64,000 nt of DNA, taken from positions 76,084,909-76,148,908 of the forward strand of contig JAMXBB010000006.1 in assembly GCA_024138015.1 (NCBI GenBank). Direction: 5' to 3'. The DNA comes from Lumnitzera littorea. Lineage: Eukaryota; Streptophyta; Magnoliopsida; Myrtales; Combretaceae. The number at the start of each line of letters is the position of its first letter. Position 1 is the first letter of the stretch. The position numbers and the translations under genes are program-made. Positions 45,845-58,914 of this stretch are shown one piece after another. The notes beneath the pieces are model-generated. The model ran no database searches. It was given only the letters and a program-made list of their open reading frames with translations, and had not been told where the DNA came from.

Positions 45845-47250
45845 TGTACAAGTACAAATAGGAGAATGGGAACTCATTAAGCACATTAAGTAAGCATCAA
45901 AATACATCCTATAAGCTTCACTCGAAGTTTTCTCTCTCTAGAAAGCTTAAAACTTCTCTCTAGGATTTCTTAAGTTATTTGAAAGAAACATGAGATTTTG
46001 GGGTCAATGAGTTTCTAAGCACCCATAGATTTGTAAAAGCCCCAACTTTCACCTCAATTTGTGTAAAATCATCACTTACAAAGTAAGCCAAATTCGTCTG
46101 GTTGCTACCATGCAAAGCACCATCCTCTACCACTTTTTTTTATGAATTAGATATCACTGATGAACTTATGGCACCCAAAACAATGGCCTTAACACTTTTT
46201 GTAGTTTAACAGTTGCCAAAGACACTCTAACTAGGAATTCACCGTTGCTACTCCTTCCTCGTCTCATGCATGTACCACATATGTGCAAGTCAACTTGAAT
46301 TTGCTTGGCGACTTATACTTCAACCCTTCTGAGCCACTCGTGATCCAAATTCCTGACTCAGGTTTTTTCTTTTTTCTTTTTCTTTTCTTTACTTTATTCA
46401 TAATGACAACTTTCTGTTTTTGTTTTAAAAGAGATTTTTCCCTTTCATATTTTCCAAAAACACATACTCTCTCTTTTTCTTTAAAATAAGGTAATTTAAG
46501 ATCTAAAAATTTTTAAAGAAATAATAATTTTTTTACTTAGAAAAATATTTTCTTGAATAAAAATAACAAAAAAAAAATCAATGAATCTTTTTTAGAAATA
46601 AATTAGGATAAATCTAGAATTCTTCAAAATTAGGGCTTTTTTCCTATATTTTAAAATTAAATGGATAAAAAACTTAAACTTAATGATTTTTCAAAAATAA
46701 AATGAACCACCGACTAAAATTTCTTAAAATGAATCATGGAAATTTGATCTTAAATAGTGGGTACCTAAGCACTCCTTGGAAACTATAAGGTAACTTAAAA
46801 TATGGAAAATTTTATTTTTCCACTTTTGTAAATAATTATTAAATTTCTCATTTTTTTGTACATACAATTTCATGTATTTATTTACTTGTAAATGTGTATT
46901 ACTTTTAGAAGGGAACTTTGAAAAATATACTTAAATTAAAAAATTTTAATTGGTATTAACATCAGGTTTAAGATGATAGCCCTCGAACTTGCTATATGTA
47001 GTTTCTTGAAAAAAATTTTAAGTATTTTCAAAACGTAGGCTAGTAGCTAAATTAGAACTGATTTGCCTAATTGGTCCTAATTTAATCACCCTTTTCAATT
47101 CTATTAGGTGGAAACTCCAAAGTTTTTCAAAAATAAGAGAAACAGTGTTTTTTTCTTAACTTTAGTTGATGGTTTAAGCTAAATGAGCACAAAGTTTAGC
47201 TTAAATCAAGTTAAGGAAAATGAAAAACCAAAAATATTGGCTTGACATCC
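45845..47250. other. AT-rich DNA without genes; T-rich tract at 46365-46500
   Basis: No gene. The 46283-46489 open frame is a T-rich stretch coding mostly Phe and Leu, with no start context or family. The end part may be the 3' end of a Tat-like element interior. Confidence 0.5.
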
Positions 47251-47889
47251 AACAAGCGGAGTCAGGGAGAAAATGTTGATAGTGATTCTTCCCAAAGGCC
47301 AGCACAAACCTAAATTGAGGAGCATCCGATCTATTTATTCACCCTTAGCTCCCTTTTTACCATAACTTCAAGGTCCTAGGCCACTCTTGAAGAATTGATT
47401 TGTTCAGGAAAGTTAGGGAGCTAAACATATCGAAGTAGCATATAATAACCTAGCCAAAGTAGGTTAATTAGCCTTAGTTAGCTTAGAGGATCTGACTGCA
47501 GCACAACTAACACTCTTTCAACCCTAAATAATTCAAATTTGAACATATTGCATGAACAAGTAAGGTTCTTGTAGAAATAACTACCTACTAGCCACCATGA
47601 CACTAGTTACGGTCCTCAATATCAAGAAGTGGTCTTAAATTCAAACTAGCTTCGGTATATATTTTAAAGGCAATAGTTATCATATATGAGTGGATTCACA
47701 ATTATAAATAGAGCTCAAAGGACTACAATAAGCTTCTTTGGACACTTTATGTGACTCACTTACCTTTTCTTTCACTTCATTCATTGATTTGACTTATGCA
47801 TTAGAGTGGCAATGTTGGAGTTACCCTAGTGCCCCCAAAGCCTAACCTTTTTTCCTTTCTATAGATTCATCTCTAGCTAAGTGTCTTAC
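47251..47889 (+). mobile_element. Possible polypurine tract and Tat-type LTR fragment
   Basis: A purine-rich stretch (gcggagtcagggagaaaa) is followed at 47274 by TGTTGATAG. Near the other end 'ttcattgatttgacttatgc', 'agagtggcaatg' and 'tagtgcccccaaag' resemble the run of motifs I know from Tat/Ogre-type LTR ends. It is cut at 47890 by a Tekay-type solo LTR. No coding sequence attached. Confidence 0.35.
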
Positions 47890-50800
47890 TATCACATCCT
47901 AGCATAGTACGGGATGCATCCTTATATAGGAATATTTGTTGAAAACTTAACTCAACCCGTTCATTCATTAAAAAAGCAACATTGTATACATCGAAGTTCA
48001 ACTGGATTCCCTATTACAACTTATGTGTATAACATAATATTTACATCAAAACACGAACCAGCTTTTTCCTTTATCATCTTCACAATAATAGGATTCCTGA
48101 CTTAGTATAAGCTCCATACAAAAGTTGCTGACTTTGACTCACGCGCTCAGTATATACATCCTCCCCTTAGCGTTAGGCCCTTCATGATACAGTTAACCTG
48201 TGAATAAAACATTTTATCCCTTCAACTACTGAAGCTAAGCGAAAGTGGATAACATAGGACATAATATAGACAATATTGGATATCACAACTGAAACATTTC
48301 AATAGTAACCCATAGGTTCAACTTCACATATGCATTTACCCAATTAGGCATTTACTACTAGCAGTGTAGCATATGATGCTCATGCACATAGCATGTATCG
48401 ATACCAATATCCTATACCCTCCAAACTTCTTCCAATTAGTTGACATAGTTGGACATCTGGATACAACGTTTAGGAACCTAGGGCAATAAAGAGTTGCCTA
48501 AGAGTAGGACCCCACCAAATTGGACTACACATTATAGTCTACTATTATGACAAAGGGCAATAAGGAGCTGCTTGAGAGTAGGACCCCTAACTTTACAAAA
48601 TTAGACTACACAATGTAGTTCACCAAATCAAAGTGGTAACACTACCAAATTAGACCACGCATTGTAGTCTACTAAATTTGACTATCAAAATGGTTACAAT
48701 GTTCAAGCAATGTAATCTATATGCTTCCAAAATTGAGTTCATAAGGCCATGCTTTTTCCATGATTATTTAGAATCCTCATTTTGAAAGTTCTAACCTGTA
48801 GGTCCCTTTTTGTACCATGTCATACTATGATATGCAATAGCAACTCAAGAATATTAATTAACACAATCAATCTTTCAGTTTTATTTAACCTAGTGAGCTA
48901 ATTCTAGTTTTTCAAACTCTCTCTAGTAAAATTCTAGTATGTCACTTAGGGTTCACTGAGGTGAATACTTATAAGATTAAGTTAGCAATCACTCAACTTT
49001 CTTAATTAGCACAATCATTCGTATGCACAAATCATCACCTAACATTGCAACATAATAGTTTAACCAGAATATAGTTACTATCATTTAAAATCAAAACATT
49101 ATCATCCACTATAGTAGCATGTCAATTCACCCAAGATATACCTATATTCAATCAATACAGCATCAAACAACACATAGTGTTATGAGTAGCAGTATATCTA
49201 CTCCAAGCATGGGTTAGATACACTTATCTAGGCTTAGTAATAGCATAAAATCCTAAACTTCACAACGTGGTCCTTCCTTACATATCATACCTACGAAATT
49301 ATAACACAGTCTTCAAATCAACTATGGGTCGAACACAAATTGTTATAAGCTTTCATTTCTATGTTTTTAAACTTCATTTAGTCGTATCTTACTCATTTCT
49401 TATCCGATTTTGACAAACTTTATATTCTCATGATTATTATTTTGAGTACTATTAGGATACTTAAGAATCAAGACTTATCAATTTTTTTCAAAATTCCAAA
49501 AATACCCTTTTGTGTTTTTGATTTGATCATACATTATTATAACTTTGTAATTGACTCAAATAAATCCTAAATCTAAATTAAAAGTCATAAAATTCCTCAT
49601 TCCTTGACCTAGTTAGCATTCATTATGTACTCAAAAATGCAAATCCTTTACATGTTTAACGAGTATCATATTAATACTAATTAGTATATCATGTATTAGA
49701 CTAATGTATAGGTTTATCTTAAGGAAATACATAATAAATAGTATAAGAGCATGATTAATTGCACAAAAAATCCTATAGACTCACAAAAATATGTAGTTTA
49801 ATTATTGACAATAAATTATACTAAACTAGCTATTACATATTTTATGAAAATAGCAATTTTAACTCAAAATTAACGAAAATTAAGCGAACAAGTGAATTTA
49901 ATCACAAGATAAAATTCATGTGTCCAAATCATCATTATAAACTTCTAAAAATCATAATACGTAGGGCTTATACATTGATTTTATTAAAAACTAATTAATT
50001 CACAAAAACAACGAAATTGCTAGTTTTATCCAAAGTAATTACAATAAATAGTAAACATGATTATTTTAAAAAATTATTGTTACTACAATTAAATAAATAT
50101 ATTTAATATGTTACATACAAATTTTGCCGCTTGAAAGAACAATATTTAATATTTCTAAAATTTAATTCAATTTTCGTTTAAATAGAGCCATTTCTTAAGG
50201 GCCTTATATTTTCAATAATTATTTATCAAAAATAAAATTACTACATTAATCTAAACATAAAATAACTTTAGAAAACCAAATTTCATAATTAACTAACATC
50301 ATTTACTATTTTTACAAAATTTATAGAGTTTCGGTTAGAAATTTAGTTCACCTGAACCAACTACCTCTGGCCATCCTTCGACCACCCAACCTTATCAAAA
50401 CACCTCCCTTGGTGGTGCTTCCTTTGACCTCAAATGGCCACTACAATTGAACACCAACAACCTATTGAACCGGCCTAATTAGATTCCATGCTCTATTTTT
50501 GCTCTAATTTTCTTTTCTTTTTTTCTAATTTACTTTGAAATTTTCTTGAGTGATTTTCTATTTTTTTTTTTTAGACTTTCAAAATGTTTTCTTTGGAGTG
50601 TGCATGCCCTATTTATAATTTTCAAATGGATTAGGATTAATAAAAATTAGACATGTGGCTTACACATATCATCTTCTGGATTTTTCAAAGTATGAGGTGT
50701 CAATTTCTTATATCTTACCTTTTGACTCATCAATTGAAATTCATCCTAGGCTACCACATCATGGGATGACTCATCCTTCATTTTTTTAATTAATTTTTCA

Positions 50801-51202
50801 TTTTTTAATATTAATTTACCTTATTTTAATAATAATTTCTTATTATATATGTATATTTAATACAAATAATGCATATTCTATGTTAATACATGTATATTAT
50901 GTATAATTCAACTTCATTTATTATTTTTGAAATTTAATTAACTTATTTTTAATATCTTGTTATATCTAAAAGCTTGAATTTTATTATTATCGGCTTTATC
51001 GATAAATTAATGTTTTTTTTTTCAAATTAATATTTTTATATAGCTTATATTAAGAAATTGATTTTACTTGAATTACTTCATCTAATATTTCTAACTTTAT
51101 TGTGAAGTTTGAAATAAAATTGATAACTTAGTTCGACGCCCTAAATTTAGGGGCTTGAATCCTAAAGTTATTGAACTAGATGAAAAATCCCAGGGTATTA
51201 CA
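47890..51202 (-). mobile_element. Tekay-type solo LTR
   Basis: 3313 bp; minus strand TGTAATACCC...GGATGTGATA. The flanks CTTAC (47885-47889) and TTTAC (51203-51207) form a target duplication with one mismatch. It belongs to the same subfamily as the 5' LTR fragment at 6815-7465. A pyrimidine-rich TTATTCACAG|G site lies near 48203 on the minus strand. No internal coding region. Confidence 0.75.
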
Positions 51203-51207
51203 TTTAC

Positions 51208-52080
51208 CATTTATTAATACCAGTTTTGAACATTAATAGATATGACTTACTAACTCGCTCAAATAAATGTTCACTATAATATCACAACAAAGATTTACAA
51301 GAACTAATATCAAAGAAGAGTAATAATGTACTGAACAATCTAGGAAAAACACTACGTTTTCAATTAGCAAGCTTCAGAGCTTTATAAGGGAAATATTCTA
51401 GTATATTCTAACAAAAATTATGGGTAGTTACATAGATTAAGTTATTTATAGTAAAACTAAAACCCTAGTGGTAAAGCTGTAAATATTTACAAGCTAAAAC
51501 CCTAAAAGTAGCCTATAAGGGTAAAAATTAAAAATATTAAGCTATATGAGCATACCATGCATCTTAAAATAAGGTTAGAGAATGATTTGAACTAGCCAAG
51601 GGCAAGTTAGGGTGCATGAGACAAGTTGGAAGTCAATAGGATTAGTTTGAGTATATGCCTTAAGGTTCCTATGCTTAGTTAAGCTTACCATCAAATTGTA
51701 TTACAGTCATTAAGCTCGTAAACCAGCTAGCATTTGCATCTGAGCTATAGAGTGAATGGCATGACAAAAGCCTAAACTAATTAGAGTTTGTCCCAACTAT
51801 CCTCTCTAAGTTGATGCTCGAGCTTAACTCTAGGATCTATAGCTCTAAGCTAGGTTCATGGCTTTGAACCTTTGATAGACTAAGCTCATGTCCTTTATAG
51901 GTCGATAAGATTCAAGACTCTTTAGACTAAGACCTAGTTCCTTCCCTAAATTTTTCCTTCTTGTAGTAGGTTGGTAGGTAGGAAATAGCTTGGCCTTAGC
52001 CTAGAAGAAGTCAAGTGAATGGTAAAAGAGATTGAAATTTAAGTCCTATCAAGTATGACCAAGTTGACTCAAAATATTGT
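51208..52080. other. Unassigned, no gene
   Basis: No domain seen in any frame. It precedes a Tekay RNase H fragment, so it may be a replaced or badly decayed part of that element. Confidence 0.4.
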
Positions 52081-52510
52081 AAAGTTCAAATGGAATGATA
52101 AATGTGAAGAGAGTTTTCAAGAGTTAAAGAGGAGGCTTATATCAACAACAATTTTAACGTTACTAATCACTAGTGAGGAGTTCATAATGTATAGTGATGC
52201 TTCAATTTAGAGCATGGGGTATGTATTGTTGCAGGATAGTAGGATGATTGCATATACTTTACAATAGTTGAAGCCGTATGATAGGAATTATCTAGTGTAT
52301 GATCTTAACTTGATTGCAGTATTGAAATTATAGAAGCATTACCTATATATGAACCATAAAAGCTTGAAGTACAACTTTACCTAGTATGAGTTGAATATGA
52401 GGCAAAGAAGGTAGCTTAAGTTGATAAAAGACTATGACTTAGAAAATCTCTATCACCTTGTAAAAGCAAATATTGTTGTAGATTCCCTTAGCAAGAAGAG
52501 ACATAGATGT
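52081..52510 (+). pseudogene. Tekay/Del RNase H fragment
   Basis: It reads KFKWNDKCEESFQELKRRLI (RT end), then FIMYSDAS with the first catalytic Asp, SRMIAYTLQ, LKPYDRNYLVYDLNLIAVLK, HKSLKYNFT, YELNMRQRR, LKLIKDYDLENLYHLVKANI and VVDSLSKKRH. This is the full RNase H order with four stops. RT proper is absent upstream, so the element is 5'-truncated. Confidence 0.85.
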
Positions 52511-52739
52511 TATTGTATTGATTACAAACCAAAGATAGATTGAAGAAGATATGAGAAGACTTGACATTAAGGTCACAATTGAGAAAGTGGAGGTTATGAT
52601 TGCAAATTCAAAGTTGTGACCAACATTATTTTATAAGATTGAACATTAGGAAGGAAAGTGTCAAAGAGCAAAACAAGTTAAAGCAAATGATTGAATCAGT
52701 AAGGGTATACATACTTGAATGAAGATGTAGAAGGTATGA

Positions 52740-53920
52740 TTAGATTCAATACCAAGCTATGTATTCTTGATAAAGTAGAGTTGAAGCAAGAAATCATGAT
52801 TAAAGCTCACATCTAGATATACTATCCACCTAAGAAGTACAAAAAATGTATCAAAATTTGATGTAGTACTTTTGGTGGAACAATATTAAGTAGGAAATCA
52901 AGGATTATGTAACCCAATGCTTCACTTGCTAGTAGGTCAAAACTAAAGGCTAGATGGAGAGTTGCAACCTTTACCTATTTTAGAGTGGAAGTAAGAGAAC
53001 CTTACTATAGATTTGTATCAACCTTACCTTAGACCTTTAAGGGTTATAGTATAGTTTGGGTGATTATAGATAGACTAATGAAGTCTACACATTTTATACC
53101 GCTCTCTAGATAGACTATGGATAGATTACTCAAATATATATTAGAGAGATAGTCTAACTTCATGGGGTACTAGTACCTATTATGTTAGATAGAGATCCAT
53201 AATTGGTGGGCTAGTTTTAGAGGAGTTTGCATGATGCCTTGAGCATTATGTTTCACTTCAGTGCCACCTTTTGCCTACATAATAGATGGTTAATCCAAGA
53301 GGGTAATCTAGATTTTAGGGAACATGCCAAAGGCCTCTACCTTGGATTTTGATAGAAAATGGGATGATTACCTATACTTGTTAAGTTTGCATATAACAAT
53401 CACTATTGGGCTACTATTTAAGTGGCACTCGTGAGGCACTTCATGGAAGAAAATGTAGGTCCCCATTATAATGGGAAGTGGTTGGTGAGAGAGTACTTTT
53501 AGGGTTAAATTTGGTACAATGAGGCATTAATAAAATGTAAGCAATTAAAGAAATAACAAAAGTGGCCTAAGAGAGGTACAAGAGTTATATAAATGAGCGA
53601 AGGAGACACTCAAAATCTAAGGTAGGTGGCATGTGTTTTTGAAAGTATCTCTGACAAAAGATGTAAGATTTGCAATAAGAGGAATGCTAAACCTTTTATA
53701 TATTAGACCATTTCAGATTCTTGAGAAGGTTGGTCTAGTTGCTTATCGATTAGCCTTACCCCAAGTTTAGTAGGTGTCAATGATGTGTTCAATGTATTAC
53801 AATTGAGGAAATATGTACCCAATCCTGATTCAGTGGTTGAGTTGACAAAATCTAATGTCCAACCAAATCTAACTATTACAGAGTGCTTGATCAAGATAGT
53901 AGATAGATAAGATTTGTATT
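52740..53920 (+). pseudogene. Tekay/Del integrase and C-terminal domain, broken
   Basis: It continues from the RNase H. The zinc-binding end is recognisable near 52800-52935 (AHI..YYPPKKYKKC, QCFTC). The core is poorly kept, ending in EALHGRKCRSPL near 53430-53465 after frame changes. The C-terminal part reads VGGMCF.KYL and, in another frame, LYIRPFQILEKVGLVAYRLA (53697-53756), the block before the chromodomain in this lineage. The minus-strand open frame at 53703-53894 is its shadow. Confidence 0.75.
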
Positions 53921-55170
53921 TATAAATATTAACTCAAAGTGGATTTAAGAGATTAATTGATTATGGTTGCTTATTAACAATTTGATAGGACATTAAAATA
54001 TATGGATAAAAATTAAGATTGGAATGAGAAAAGGAAATTTAACAATGATACCCTACATATTAGAATATAAACATATTGATATTTGTAGATATTAATCTAA
54101 ATTGGAGATTGATTGATTCTCTATACTTACTATAATTTGATAAGAACTAAAACATTAAAATTACTTTCATATTTCGATGAAAACTAAAGATTAGATGAGA
54201 ATTAAGAAAATTTAAAAATGATACCATGAAAAAAAAAAGTAAAAATTGAATATGAACTATTTGAAGGGAAAGAGGGAGAGAAAACTAATATGAAAATTAA
54301 AATGTAGAAACTATTTATAATGTTCATCTAAACCTTAAAAATGGTAGTTATCTTGTAACTATTCCATAAAAATAAGATTGGTTCTCTTATAGAAGGGTGA
54401 TATTGTGAAATAACGAATAATGAAAATTTGAAGAATTTTAATGACACTAGGCTATATTATTAAGGATAGATAAAGCTAAGCAATTTTGTTATTTTTCTTA
54501 GTGTAGAATTCATAAAGTACTTATTGACAGCTACTTTCCGACCTAAGGCTCCAATGGTCTCAGCCCATTACTAAGCTCAAGTAGCCTAGTCAAAGGCTCC
54601 TCTCACCTTTGCTAAATGCTTTCACTCACTAAGTACATTGGCCAGCTTAGTATATGCCTTAGTGCTACTTGTTGAGCTAGAAATGCTAGCAAGCACTTTA
54701 AATGATTCTCAACCACTAACGACCTCCTAACATCTCCTCCATATCCAAACAACTAAAGGGCTCACACACTCCTTGGTCAGGCTTGAAGCCGAGTACCCCT
54801 AAGCCGAGCTCCAAGCACTTAGGGAGTCCCTTCTCAGACTCGATGCTTAGCTTTTCGACAACCAAGAAACAATATACCTTTAACTCAAAGCAATCTTTGG
54901 AAGGTACCCTATCCGATACAACCAGACTCACTGTCCTCTTCATCTCTTTCTCTCTCTTCATTACATATTAAATGACCTCCTAACATACAGCATACAAACT
55001 AGCCATAAGGCCATAGCTGGCACCCCTACTAATGTAACAGGCCTATCCCTCTAGATTCTACAAACTGATAGAAGGGCAGAAGTCTTTTCTCACACTAATA
55101 ACACCACCTCCTTAGATTTTGTCCCAACTAATTCTCTTATGCCATGCGTTTGAGTCTATTTCATTAGCCT
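53921..55170. other. No gene recognised; possible LTR remnant
   Basis: AT-rich to 54520, then a more mixed stretch to 55170 in which 'gacctcctaaca' occurs twice (54719 and 54973). It lies where the 3' LTR of the minus-strand Athila-type element is expected, but I cannot show LTR ends. Confidence 0.35.
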
Positions 55171-56090
55171 ATTGATTTGCTTAAACTATATATATAAAAA
55201 TAAATTGCGAATACCTCAATAAGTATACTAGGCCGAAATCAAGAAATATAGAGAAAGTATGGTTGTCAATCCCTCGAGGACTATAATATTACTAAACTTA
55301 TGATAGTTCTTATCAATATTCAGTAATCAAAATTTAACTAATTAATCTAATATTTACTTTAAAACCATTGAAAAGAAAATAACTATGATAAATCTGAAAT
55401 TAAGCAATCAATTGAGAATTGTGGGAAACAGAATATACCCTAGATTATGCAAATCAAATTATTATCATGTTATATAGATTAATAGCTATATGGTTATTCA
55501 AGTGAAATTATTATACCTTAAAACTTAAGGATTCAAACCCCTGATTAATTAGTCAACTTCCATATCTTCCAATTAACAGTGGACTCTAAATTACAATCAT
55601 ATATCTCCCGATACTATGATTGCCTAATGTCTTAAATCAATTATCCCTAATGTCTTAGTGAACAATCGATTGCTGAACATTGTATTAATCTCTAAATAAT
55701 TTCTAATTAATTCAATTACTCTGCTTCCACATTGATTAATCAAATCAACTGAGAATTTCTAATAAACCTTATATCAACTCCCGTATCATTAGGGTTTCTA
55801 ACAATTATAATTAATTGAACAAATATAATTAAAATCATAGAAATTGCAATCATGAATCATCCATATATCTCTTAATCCTATAGCATGAACACAATTATCA
55901 TCTTAATTATCTAAGGTTTCATCAATTCTCACAAATAAAATTAACTAGCCATGAATTTAAATTTCATGCTTTTCTCTATTTTTTTTAATAAATAAATAAA
56001 AATTAACTAATAATGACTTAATAAATAAAATAAAATAAAAAATAATAAAACAATTAGTTTGATTAGACATGGTTGCCTTCCATGAAGTGC
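55171..56090 (-). other. Non-coding region 3' of Athila-type pol
   Basis: AT-rich, without open frames. It lies immediately downstream of the integrase stop in the direction of the element. Some Athila elements have an env-like frame in this place; none is visible here. Confidence 0.45.
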
Positions 56091-57330
56091 TTAATTTATA
56101 GTCGCTAGCCTAATTTTTTCGATCTTACTGTAAGTCTTCGCTCACCACAATAGTGGTGTCATTGTTGATTTCTTCTCCTTCAAAATTATGTTTGAAGAGA
56201 TGACCATTTACCTTAAAAGTACGATTGTCTCATGTCTTTAACTCAACTATACTATAGGGAAAAACATTAGCTATTTCAAATGGCCTAGACCATCAAGATT
56301 TTAACTTACTTAGGAACAATTTCAATTGAAAGTTATATAATAACACTTCGTGACTAAGCACTAACTCCCACTGTTGAATGTTCATATCATGCCTCTACTT
56401 GTCTCTCTCCTTGTAGATCCTAGCATTTTCATAAGGTTCTTCTCTGATCTTGTCCAACTGGTTCAATTGGAGCAATCACTTTTCACTTGCAGCTTGTAAA
56501 TCAAAATTAAGGTATTTTATGGCCCAATAAGCCTTATGCTCAAGCTCTACAGGGAGGTGACATGATTTACCATAAATGATTTTGTATGAGGATATTCCTA
56601 TAAGGGTTTTAAAAGTTGTCTTATAAGCCTACAATGCATCATCGAGTTTTAGAGACCAGTCTTTCCTAGATGCATTGACAGTCTTTTCTAGGATACGTTT
56701 TATTTCCCTATTGGACACCTTAACTTGTCGACAAGTTTGTGGATGATACGGGGTGGTAAGTTCATGAGTGACTCCATATATTTCCTAACAATGTTTGGAA
56801 TTTTCTATTACAAAAATGTGACCCCCCATCACTTATAATAGCACTGGGTACCCTAAACCTAGAAAAAATGTTCTTTTTCAAAAATTTAATTACCATTTTG
56901 GCATCGTTAGTTTGTAAACCTACTACTTTTACTCATTTTGACACATAATCTACTGCTAGAAGTATATATTTATTTAAAAAAGATAAAGGGAAAAGACCCA
57001 TGAAGTCTATTCCCCATACATTAAAAAGCTCAATTACCAAAATACTCTTTTGTGGTAATTCATGTTACCTAGAAATATTTTTGATCCTTTAGCATTAAGC
57101 ATAAGTCATAACGTAATTCTTGCAATCACTAAACAAACTAAGTTAGTAAAATCCACAAGATAAAATTTTAGCTATAGTTCTTTCCACACCAAAGTGGCCC
57201 CCTGCTTCTTTAGAATGATAGTGTTGAATTATGCCAAGCTATTATATTTCAGGTACATAAAGTCCAATTACTTTGTTAGCATAAATTAAATAGATACAGT
57301 TCATCCTAGAAATAAAATTTCACTTCATGT
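56091..57330 (-). pseudogene. Athila-type integrase, broken
   Basis: On the minus strand, with few stops: core MDFIGPFPLSFLNKYILLAV, DYVSKWVEAVACPTNDAKIV, IISDEGSHFCNRKF, then TTPYHPQTCRQVKVSNREIK, RILEKTVNASRKDWSLKLDD, ALWAYKTTFKTLIGISSYKI, CHLPVELEHKAYWAIKYLNF. The C-terminal part has FLSKLKS.WSRPFEI and TFKVNGHLFKHNFEGEE. The three acidic catalytic residues appear present. The high content of kept motifs marks it as younger than the Tekay copies. Confidence 0.85.
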
Positions 57331-57469
57331 AAAAACTTCTCTTTCTTTTGAAATGAAAAACCATATGGTATGATTTTACTAACCAAGTAATTAACTATAT
57401 TAGCATAACAAGGTAATCCTCAGATCTCTACTACATGCAATTGTTCATCAAGGAACTTTTCATTAATGG

Positions 57470-58060
57470 GTGGCTTTAAATACTTCAATTGTAATTGAGA
57501 TAAATGATCAGCAATTACATTTTTAGTTCCCTTTTTATCTCTAATTTCAAGGTCAAATTCTTGTAGCAATATGATCCATCAAATTAACCTAGGTTTAACA
57601 TCAGCTTTAGCAAAAAAATATTTCAAAGTGGCATGATCTATATATACTATGATCTTAGAACCTATGAGATAAAGCCTAAACTTGTCACAAGCGAATATAA
57701 CCACTAAAAGTTCTTTCGCTATCGTGGCATAGTTTCTCTATGCCTCATTCAAAGTTCTACTCACATAGTATATAACATAAAATAACTTACCTCTCCTCTA
57801 CCTAAGTATTACTCCTATAGTGTAATCGCTAGCATCACACATCATCTTGAAAGGAAGCTCCCAATCTGGTGCAACGATCACTAGTGCTGAAGTAAGCTTC
57901 TCCATTAATATATTGAATGCTTGCAAACAACTATCATAAAAAACAAAGGTAGAATCTTTTTTAAGTAAATTACAAAGAGGTCTAGAGATTTTAGAAAAGT
58001 CCTTGATAAATCTCTTATAGAAGCTAAGTAGGTGGTGGAAACTTCTTTATTATCTCTACT
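57470..58060 (-). pseudogene. Athila-type RNase H, broken
   Basis: Minus strand: FACDKFRLYLIGSKIIVYID, HATLKYFFAKADVKPRLI, LLQEFDLEIRDKKGTKNVIA and DHLSQLQ. The first part (towards 58060) has stops. It lies between RT and IN as in the family. Confidence 0.8.
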
Positions 58061-58914
58061 TTAGCTCTATCAACTTCAATCCCCTTTTTCGACACCTTAT
58101 GACCTAAGACTATTCCCTCTCTTACCATATAATGGCATTTTTGCCAATTCAAAAATAGATTAGTCTCTTTGCACCTTTTAAGCACACAGCCTCAATTAGT
58201 CAGACATGAATCAAATGACTTCCCAAAGATAGAGAAGTCATCCATAAATATTTCAATAAAATCTTCTAACATGTCAGAAAATATAGACATCATGCATTTT
58301 TGAAAAGTCGTGAGTGCATTATAAAGACCAAAGGGTATTCTCCTAAAGGCAAAAGTGCCATAAGGACATGAAAAAGTGGTTTTCTTTTGGTCCTCAGGTG
58401 CAATATGAATTTGATTGTAACTAGAATATCCATCTAAAAAACAATAATAATCATGCCTTGAAAGTTTTTCTAACATCTGATCTATGAAAGGGAATGGGAA
58501 GTGGTCTTTACGGGTGGCATCATTCAGTTTTCTATAATTTATACAAACTCTCCACTTGGTTACAGTACAAGTAGGGATTAACTCATTAACCTCATTTTTA
58601 ACTATAGTCATACCACCCTTTTTTGGCACTACTTGAAGATGACTAACCTGCTTACTATTTGAGATAGGGTGGATAATACCTACATCCAACAGTGTGAGTA
58701 CCTCTTTCTTCACTACCTCCTTGAGAGTTGGGTTAAGTCATCTCTGTAGTTGTACTATAGGTTTGCACTCAGCCTTAAGCAATATTTTGTGAGTGCAAAT
58801 TAAGGGACTAATCCCCTGTATATCAATAATGGTCTACCCAATGGCTTCTTGATGCTCCCTTAGAACTCCTAAAAGTTATTTCTCCTAGTCACTTGTTAAA
58901 GAGGAGGAGATAAT
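58061..58914 (-). pseudogene. Athila-type reverse transcriptase, nearly intact core
   Basis: 58192-58713 is open for 173 codons: KKEVLTLLDVGIIHPISNSK, QVVPKKGGMTIVKNEVNELI, WRVCINYRKLNDATRKDHFP, YYCFLDGYSSYNQIHIAPED, CPYGTFAFRRIPFGLYNALT and the catalytic box FMDDFSIFG at 58222-58248. The N-terminal side (to 58914) has three stops in a row of otherwise good sequence (LLGVLREHQEAIG, GISPLICTHKI). It is cut at 58914 by the solo LTR and continues at 62682. Confidence 0.9.

Noticed and set aside
46283..46489. 68-codon Phe-rich frame as a small membrane protein
   Set aside because: It is a poly-T tract read as Phe; no start context, neighbour or counterpart supports it.
53703..53894. Minus-strand 63-codon frame
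   Set aside because: Shadow of the plus-strand integrase C-terminal block (LYIRPFQILEKVGLVAYRLA).
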